A stretch of DNA of 64,000 bases, taken from Chionoecetes opilio. Lineage: Eukaryota; Arthropoda; Malacostraca; Decapoda; Majidae. Position 1 is the stretch's first letter, and each line of letters begins with the position of its first letter. The notes beneath the pieces are model-generated. The model searched no databases and was not told where the DNA came from. It saw only the letters and a list, made by a program, of their open reading frames with translations. The DNA lies in NCBI GenBank assembly GCA_016584305.1, contig JACEEZ010013901.1:59759-123758 (forward strand), read 5' to 3'. This document shows positions 56,540-64,000 of this stretch, piece by piece. Position numbers and translations under genes: made by a program.

Positions 56540-59480
56540 GAAGTGGCATTGGAGGGGGGACCGCGACAAGGAGGTATCTTGGTGAAGTCTTTTGGTGCTA
56601 GTGATACACTGGGGGGATGATGCTCGAAAGAGTTACGGGACCATAAGTATTACCTAAGGGACTTTTATCGCATAGTGCTCTACGGGTGATGCTCAACCGT
56701 TTCTCACTCGCTACGGGACGCGAGTCTATAAGGGGCTCGGGACCACTCCCCTCCCTCCCCCGCCCTTAACTCCCTTATAAAGTGAGTACGTGAAAATTTG
56801 AAGCGACAAAGCATCAACAAAACAATACATTACATTGTATCACTATATTTTAGGTTTATTGTGTATTATAGAGCCTTTCATGCTTGCCTGTTATTTGAAA
56901 TGTGATTGTTTATTGGTCATTGACTCCATAATATCAATTTTAACATACAATACCAATTGTAATAAATTCATATTAAGGGCAAAAACCTTATATTAAATAT
57001 ATATATCGGTCGACTTCTTGAATCAAAATGTATAGTTCATCATAAAGTTTGGCCGCTACGGCTATAATGATGCAGTCGGTGGTGGTGGGTATCAACAACT
57101 GAACTGAAATGAATGGTATCAAATGTATGACGTACAAAAAAACGCACGTACACACAAAGCAAGGACATTATAAAGTTATACTTATCCTTGAACACAAGTG
57201 GTCACGTTGTATCAAGAGTGAGGTGTTGTCTTGTCTGACTAAGCAGCGAACGCGCAGTTCTCATCCAATATAACAGAGACCGCCGCGGCCACAAAATACG
57301 GCCGGGAGGTACGGAGCGGGCCAGCAGTGCCATAGATACAATTTCGGGCACGCAGGACTCGAACCTGATGATCAAGCGCATCAAGGTATACCCTGGGTAC
57401 GTCCTTATAGTATTCAGGCAGGAGAATATTATGCTGAAAGGCTAATATGGCGGCTATGTATTAGCGTAAACATTCTGGCGGTGTTGTGCGAAATTGGCCC
57501 TATTTCGGAATCGTCCGAATCTTGTTCAAACGGAAAAACATAGTTTTTAGGTTTGTGTTAAGTTATGGTGTTAGGGGCTCTGTTAGCCTTAGGTAAGGTT
57601 TATGATAGGTTTGTGTTAAGTTTTGTAGAGTTATTTAGATTAAATTAAGCGTCCGCGGGACGATATCCCGAAATGGAACGATTTTAGCAAACCGGCATTT
57701 GAAGCTTTAAATTATTATCGGGCTCCCTGAGATGAGAGCATGTGATTGGCTAGATAAAGCCGCGTCATGCGCAGGCGCTGTCTAGTGATTGGTCAGCAGA
57801 ATTTCCCACACAAACCCTAGAATATCCCTAAATTTCACCACCCAGAGGCCACCGATAATAACCGTACGGGAGTGACTGGACCGATACGAGCATCTCTATC
57901 AGCCCACCCTGTAAGGTTATTGTTAGGCCATACACTCGAAGTTGTCCCTTCTTAGGGATTTTCGAGCATTCCCTGCATGGTTTTAGGGAATTAGACTGAT
58001 TGTGACACTCTCTTTCAGTCTGACCATGTTTAGTCCCCCCAGTTACGGTCGGTTTTGGGTTGGATATGCAGAGGTCACGAGATGCGACAGATGCTGTTGG
58101 TTCAGTTTCACTGCGTTAGGAATATTTATGCGACTTTCTTTCAGCGAATATTTCACATTCCTAATGACTTTGGCTTTGCTTTTTTTTGCTCAAGGAGCTA
58201 CACAAAATAATTTGAGATGATGCATTGTATGTTTTATAAGCATAGATGTTTATGTGTTCCGCCTTAATGCGATATAAGGAAGAGCTGTAATTTTTCTTTT
58301 TTCCACGGCTTCCGTCAACCATTAAGCAAACAAACGGGGAAAAAAAAAGAAGGTGAAGCTCCGCTCAGGTTCCTCCTAAGGGCGGAGCGTACTGTAGTGT
58401 CCCATGAAAACTAGGACTATAGATTTGATGCAGCAGATGAGTCTGTCAGCAGAGTGAAGCTTGCATGTACACTATTTTCAACCAACTATCCGACAATCAC
58501 TCACTGGCGGATCTGGGTTGGGGTGGGTCAGATGGGGGGGCACGGGCAATGCTCCCAATAAAAGGAAAAATCGTGTGGTTTGGGCAACCCCCCCCAAAAA
58601 ACAGGAAAGAAATGTATAGTTGCCCACATCCCATAATGTATGAAAACTAGTCATCACCATGTGCTTCTCCCGGTAATCGTGTTTGCTGATCTTAGAGTTT
58701 GAAGTTCTGGAATGCTTATGATATATAGACATTTTCAGTAGTGTCACGTCCTCAGGGTTAGATATAAGCGAACGAATCGTCCTCCCCACCTGTCCCCCTT
58801 TCCTAGTGTTGTGCAATATTTTGTTTTGTGACAATCATCTATCCCCCCCGCCTAGCGAAAATCTGCGCAAAAATCTGGAACCAGGAGCTCTGACTGTGCT
58901 GGGTTTCATAGCAAACTCAGCGGGCAAAACGACTGATGGGCCCCCTTCATCAATCCTGGCAAGGTGTTGCAACGTATCTCTTGCAGGCTTAGAGTAAAAG
59001 TTTCACGCATTTCCTGCTCTTAGAAGCCTTGGCGTGCAGGAGTAGGCATAGTGAAGCTGGATACTAAGTCACAAAAACACCCAAAAAAACACTTAAAAAA
59101 ACTATAATATTTTTTATCTAAATTTGGAATGAATATGTATTTTATATAAGTTATCTGTAGAATATTTCCCTAGCTATTATGACATCGTAATTTTGACTAA
59201 ACAAATTCGACTCATGGAGGTTTACTGTGACTGTGATCCCTCTTTTTTTCCGTGATTAGCTGTATACCAACCTCATTCCACATTTAGTGCACTCTCTTTT
59301 TCGTCCACCACCCTAATACTCGTCATGCCACTTTGTGCTCCCGAAATGAGGTCCATTTCTCTATTCCCAATGATCTCTTTTCAGTGCCTCGCTATCATGC
59401 TCAACTATTCCCTTATCTTATGCTCATACCTATTCCTATATTTTTCTTAATTTAGTCGGTAACTCCTTACTATTTGTTAT
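56540..59480. other. No recognised gene
   Basis: Mixed AT-rich DNA. A hAT-like CACTGGCGGATCTGGGTTGG end appears at about 58503, and TTAGG-like words at 57580-57650. Short ORFs here lack any recognisable content. Confidence 0.45.
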
Positions 59481-59486
59481 CTACAC

Positions 59487-60909
59487 TACCCTCCCGAGTT
59501 TTCGCGCTTTGCTTTCTGCCGGAGGCATAGGCGAAACTAGCGGAGCGCATAAACTCGGGTATTATTAAACTCTGTAAAAAATGCTTAATTTTTTTAGTCC
59601 GGTTTTTTTTGTTGTGTGTGGTGTGTGCAGCGCGCGCGCGCGCGCGCGCGCCCTACAACGCCGTTAGCAGTGACATCCACGAGTGGGGATGGTAAGGCCC
59701 TGAGGTTAACTTGAGGGCTGTGTACCTACGTATTTACAGCTTATAAGACTCATTTTTCCCCCAAAAAATATCCTGACAATGCCCCAAGCCCCTGTACACC
59801 AGCAGTGAATGGGTACTGGGTGTTAGCCTAGGGTTTGTGACGCTTCCCGGGGTGGTGGATACGGACCAACACTACGTGTAGAGGAAGAGGAAGAAGGATA
59901 GGGCTTGAGATTGAGCGTAAGTTGGAGTCCACCAGCGGATGATGTTTTGGTCTGGAGTGAGTGAGCCCTGACACATATCTTGTCAGCTGATGGTTGTCGT
60001 TGACGTGTATTACGACAATAACACTTTCACAATGCCTTCCTCTCTTCTCTCCTGTCTCCTCCAGTACCTCCAGAAACCCACAGTACCACACACGTCATGT
60101 TTAATCACTTAAAAGGAGTATTTTGTGATAAATAGTAAGGTAGGTGTATTATTTCGGAGGTTGTTACCTATCTTATGCGACACCGGCGGTCCTGTAGAGA
60201 AACAACACAAAAAATGAAAAAAATAAGCAAAAACACATTACAGTCAAAGCAGTATACTAAGAAGTAGTTATATTACTATACTAAGCCAGGAAGGAAGGAA
60301 AGATGTGTCCATACGTAATCTTATGGGAGGCGGTAGCAGAGTGCGTTAGCGTCAAGATATATGTCAAGCTCGAGCAACGAGCTTGACAGACGCTACAAAG
60401 TGAATTACTAAGCAGAAAAGGTCACAAAGAAGAGAGAAGTCTCCGGAGTGGCGTTCTCGGTGATCCGAGTTCGATCCTTTGATGAGGGCTGTAAAATTCA
60501 CTTAAAAATATTTCTCTGCACTGTTGAGTGACCTAAAGAACACCCACATGCTGCCCAGTTAGCTCTAACTTCGATTGCGAGTTGCATCTGAGGATACATG
60601 GGGGCGCATGAGCCTATAATCACAGGCGTCCAATATAGAAATTCTGTCTGGCCACCACGGTCGCGAGGGCCAACCATAACAGCCATCAAGTTAATCTAAG
60701 GGCCTACCATCCCACTCCTGGAGTCACTGCCTAACGTCGCGTAGGCACACACACACACCAAAAAAAGCAAAAAAAGGAAAAAAAAGAAGAAAAAAGCGAA
60801 CTCGGAGATATAAGGCGAGAAATCGGGATGATAAGAATTTAGGACCTCAGCGCGAAAACTCGAGGATCGCGAAAACTTCGAGCATAGCGTGAAACTCGGG
60901 AGGAGGTAG
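59487..60909. mobile_element. Inverted-repeat element CTACCCTCCCGAGTTTTCGCG with SINE inside
   Basis: The left end actaccctcccgagttttcg and the right end cgtgaaactcgggaggaggt are inverted near TA sites, and aaaactcg motifs recur subterminally. It contains a (GC)n run (59630-59651) and SINE A copy 3. Confidence 0.72.
60325..60790 (+). mobile_element. SINE family A, copy 3, with an insert between A and B boxes
   Basis: gggaggcggtagcagagtgc begins as in copy 2, but about 88 bp of foreign sequence separates the A box from the B box (ccgagttcgatcc). The insert contains the palindrome tcaagctcg-agcaa-cgagcttga. Body and A-rich end follow. Confidence 0.8.
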
Positions 60910-61877
60910 GTTGTTACTTCATTGTGTCTTGTCTTTACATCATAAACCACCTATTTCACTTTTGCAAATATCAGTAATGGTTAGAAATTCCTGTCCAGCT
61001 CTTCCTCTTTGCACATGACAACATTGTTTGGCATGTTATCACTTGAAGCCCATCAGTGTTATCTGTTGCTTCATTATCACTTGTTTAATGTGTATGTGTG
61101 AATATCTTTCTTTTTGATGAAGTGTTTTCCTATTGTTAACTATTTCTTCACACATCCAACACGTAATTGAATTTTTCAGTCATCCCGGCAGCCATTGGTA
61201 AAGATAACTACTCCAGCCCGTAGTGTTTGCCAACCCAACCCTTTCAATCTTCTCATACTTTATGTTTCTCTAGCCCCAAAAGTTTTTCTGAACACTCCAT
61301 TAGCAATTCCAAAAAAAACGTTCTACCTTAACTCTCTCACTTCCAGGTCCTTATGCACTGACAATTATAATCCACCTCTCCTTACCTGTTTTCTATTCAA
61401 TCCGCATAAATCTTGGATTTGCCTCCTTTATCTCTTATTCTGCCCACAGTTGTTCATTCTTCAGGATGATAGCTCCACATTCACTTTCATATATCCTTTG
61501 AGAAACTCTGATCTCACTCATTGAATGTACACAATACTTCTTAACCCCTGCCTTTAGCTCGGCTTCTGGTTTTTCATGCATAATGTTCACCGGTAATTGC
61601 AAACTCCTTTATGCTGGCTCACAACCATATTTAGATGTCCTTTGTAATTGTGAAATATTCCAATACTATTGTTATAATATATAACACTAGAACTTTTAGA
61701 AACATATAACTTTTCTTGTGCTGTTTATATACAAAAATTAAGATATTAATTATCTTATCTCTCCCCCCCCCATCCTTATTTCTTAGAAAAATGAGCAACT
61801 CTTACATTTGTTTGCTCCCCCTCCCCCCCCCGTGAGAAAAGGTTAAAACAGTTTACTATCGTAAACTTTCATTTCAG
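60910..61877. other. End of the last semaphorin intron, nothing recognised
   Basis: Pyrimidine-rich and AT-rich DNA leading to the acceptor at 61877. An 18-bp segment between ttttcag and gtaaag near 61180-61198 looks like a micro-exon but does not have the needed length or phase. Confidence 0.4.
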
Positions 61878-61945
61878 CAAGTGGCAGCCAGAACAACATT
61901 AGTCACCAGAACAGTCATCCCAATGACATCTATGGCAAGAAGTAA
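61878..61945 (+). CDS. Sema2a: Semaphorin-2A-like, terminal coding exon with stop
   Basis: After the acceptor catttcag, one frame encodes SGSQNNISHQNSHPNDIYGK, then K and a TAA at 61943-61945. The HPND/EI(Y/F).K ending matches the C-terminus I recall for insect Sema-2a proteins. The exon must be entered with one base carried over, whereas the previous exon as assembled ends in phase 0. A missing G at that donor resolves this. The other two frames give unremarkable peptides. No polyadenylation signal is obvious in the next few hundred bases, so the 3' UTR end is not placed. Confidence 0.68.
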
Positions 61946-62804
61946 CCCATTGGTTTGATCTCTTTAGAAATGTGCAAACCTCTTACAACAGATTAAGTTA
62001 AGGAGCAGCTGTTCCCTCCTATTGTGGTCAGATTTTGCCTGATTAAACTGTTGCTGCACGGTATCAGTGATTCCACAAACAATTATATGGCTCTCAGAAA
62101 ATTGCAGCATCAAATATACATTACTTTAAAGTGGTATTAATTCTGACGTTATGTGTGACATGATTGGAAACTAAATTATGGTGAAACCATTTAAAGGGTG
62201 GTGATAGCCGACACATTGTGGACAAGAACAAGCATTCATTGATGGTTGCCATCAGCAAAAAGGTGCTAATTATGTTAGGTGCCAGCCCGTGCGGTAGTAA
62301 CCAACAAAAGAAAACATGGTTTGGAAAGAGTGTAATGAACACAGGCAACTGGAGGCCGAATACTCCAATAACAATCAGGTACCATTAGTTATGATATTAT
62401 GATTTTCTTTGAAACAATGACAAGAGGGTTGATGTGAACAGATGTTTTTTTAAACTTTCCTTGCTCCTGGATGATCACCTGTGGGCATTACGGTATCTGC
62501 AGTTCATCAAGTATGAATGAACCAGTGTATTCCTAGAACTTAAGAAAATTAAGATTCAAAAGTGGACATAAGTTTGACCTTCAACATATCTTTGATAATG
62601 GGGCCATCATCTCCTATTATTGTGTGAAAAAAATTACTTGTAAATCAGACTGCATAGAATGATGGACATGGGCATTATGGCAAAGAAGGTTCCTTGTAGG
62701 ACGTTTAGGTTAAATTGTTCTACTGGGGTAGAAAATTATTATTTTCACTATCTGGAGAGAAAAATTTCTACTTTACATATTTATGGCTTTCAGTTACCTG
62801 ATTC

Positions 62805-63235
62805 TCCAAACACACACACACACACCACACACACGCACACGCACACGCACACACACACACACACACACCACACACACTGTCTCTTGGACGGCTCAGTTGG
62901 TAGGACACAGAATGGTGCGGGCGGCACCATTCTGTGGTCCCGGCATTCGATCCCGGCCCGCTCAACCGGGGATTTTTCCACTGACGAAATTCGTGTGTAC
63001 TGTCCCCCTTGAGCAAGGGGATGGGAGGGTGTGGTGTGTGAGGTCCAGCATTACCCAAAGATCGGTAAATAAGAGCCCAAGCTCGCACCGGGAGGGTGAA
63101 ATGGCGATCGCGAGTCGTCTTGCATGGACAAGACCACACGCATGAATGGACACACACACACACACACACACACACACCACACACACACACACAACACACA
63201 CACCACACACACCACACACACACACACACCACATG
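62805..63235. repeat. (CA)n arrays flanking a SINE
   Basis: (CA)n at about 62811-62877 and 63150-63235 border the SINE at 62881. The repeat on both sides suggests insertion into a (CA)n tract. Confidence 0.9.
62881..63145 (+). mobile_element. tRNA-derived SINE, family B
   Basis: The head is ggacggctcagttggtagga (A box GGCTCAGTTGGTAG) and gcattcgatcccggcccgct (B box). Between them the expected arm is enlarged to a strong hairpin (cagaatggtgc...gcaccattctg). The body is as at 55425-55610. Confidence 0.85.
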
Positions 63236-63244
63236 ACACAGTCA

Positions 63245-63284
63245 TATAAAATATTATATATATATATAAATATATAATATAATA

Positions 63285-63321
<37 letters not shown>

Positions 63322-63325
63322 ATTA
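63245..63325. repeat. (TA)n microsatellite
   Basis: Interrupted (TA)n. The last 670 bp of the window beyond it show nothing recognisable. Confidence 0.9.
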
Positions 63326-64000
63326 GATCAGTCTTGAGTTGTTATGATACATGCGTCATACTCCCCATAATTAAATATTTTTGTAAGCATACTAAGCTAC
63401 CTCTGCCTTTTCCTTATGTTAATAAGAGAATGTAATGAAGGATATATAACTAGTATCAGGTGTAAAAATCCATACACATAAAATCAATATTTAGCGGTAC
63501 TCAGAGGAAGAAGAGGATCACTGGAATGGGAAGAAAATGTGAAGAATTTTTGACAAAAAAGCATTGATAGGTTTCACACATGTTTGTATGTGCGAGATGG
63601 ATGAAAGAAAATCTTAGAAATAGATTTGCTTGGAGTAATGTTAGAGTGAGGTATGGGACAAATTCTTCTCTATACAGCTAATTTTTAGACTTGTAATGTA
63701 CACATACATGGGGGACATTCTCTTTTAGGTGATCATGTTACCTGAAGTTATTTTTTGCATGTTACGATACGTTCATAAATTACCTTTCTGGTTTTCAGTG
63801 AGATAAAGATTTAAATAAGGGGGTATCTTTCAGTAGGAAAAGGGTGGGAATTATAGTTATTATTATAGCTCCCCTTATGAGAATTGTTACCATTTTACAT
63901 GCCGATCCACGCTAACACTTTCGTTTCTGTCCTGTGATACGCGCCAATTTTGTAAGTGACTCTATACTAAAAACTACTTGATCCAAATAAGCGGTTAGTA

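Noticed and set aside
57202..57384. Short minus-strand ORF of 60 codons
   Set aside because: It has no recognisable motif, no conserved neighbours and a composition like the surrounding non-coding DNA.
61180..61198. Possible 18-bp semaphorin micro-exon
   Set aside because: Its splice-like borders exist, but the length keeps the phase unchanged and cannot fix the mismatch between the last two exons.
62659..63245. Cys/Val- and His/Thr-rich ORFs on both strands
   Set aside because: They are (CA)n/(TG)n translated around a SINE.

Overview
The window reads as a decapod crustacean (probably crab) chromosome segment. The evidence is long (TA)n, (CT)n and (GA)n arrays, several non-LTR retrotransposon families typical of decapods, tRNA-derived SINEs, pogo/Tigger-type elements with TA target sites, and TTAGG-type telomere-like repeats. 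There is no bacterial gene organisation. Almost everything lies inside the introns of one host gene on the + strand.

Host gene: five exons of a class 2 semaphorin (Sema-2a like) at 66-217 (PSI domain), 34399-34589 and 35207-35378 (Ig domain), 36224-36295 (basic C-terminal segment) and 61878-61945 (C-terminus with stop). The introns are about 34.2 kb, 0.6 kb, 0.85 kb and 25.6 kb. Exon phases agree only if two single bases are missing from homopolymer runs, one near 34462 and one at the donor at 36296. I read both as assembly errors.

Intron 1 (218-34398) is a transposon graveyard. From 326 to 10.6 kb it holds a Tigger-like element, several LINE fragments (one cut by a SINE with a clean 15-bp target duplication, one an in-frame chimera of two LINE families) and tRNA-derived SINEs. 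From 10.7 to 19.6 kb, seven inverted-repeat elements sit almost end to end, most of them separated by (TA)n. From 20.0 to 28.5 kb is the most interesting part: nested pairs of inverted repeats hold two paralogous genes of an uncharacterised transposon-borne family on the minus strand. The inner paralogue lies between 127-bp inverted repeats and carries a canonical 2A ribosome-skipping motif near its N-terminus. The outer paralogue ends in a cysteine-rich CXC-like tail. From 30 to 33.6 kb are LINE fragments, two of them tail to tail.

The last intron (36296-61877) holds a LINE with a near-perfect inverted duplication (36.95-37.18 kb), a decayed ZBED-type hAT transposase (38.1-39.9 kb), a Tc1 fragment (42.2-42.6 kb) and a second uncharacterised transposon-like gene. 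That gene (42.9-45.4 kb) is open over about 829 codons with only two in-frame stops and shows a D...D...CxxH layout reminiscent of hAT-type RNase H folds. Further on are a THAP-domain fragment, more Tigger-like copies (one invaded by a third decayed uncharacterised gene, 50.6-52.2 kb), a fold-back element with internal hairpins (55.7-56.5 kb) and a TIR element carrying a SINE (59.5-60.9 kb).

The genes do not form a pathway. The window records repeated invasion of semaphorin introns. Its novelty is in three families of multi-domain mobile-element proteins that match no named transposase class that I can assign with confidence.
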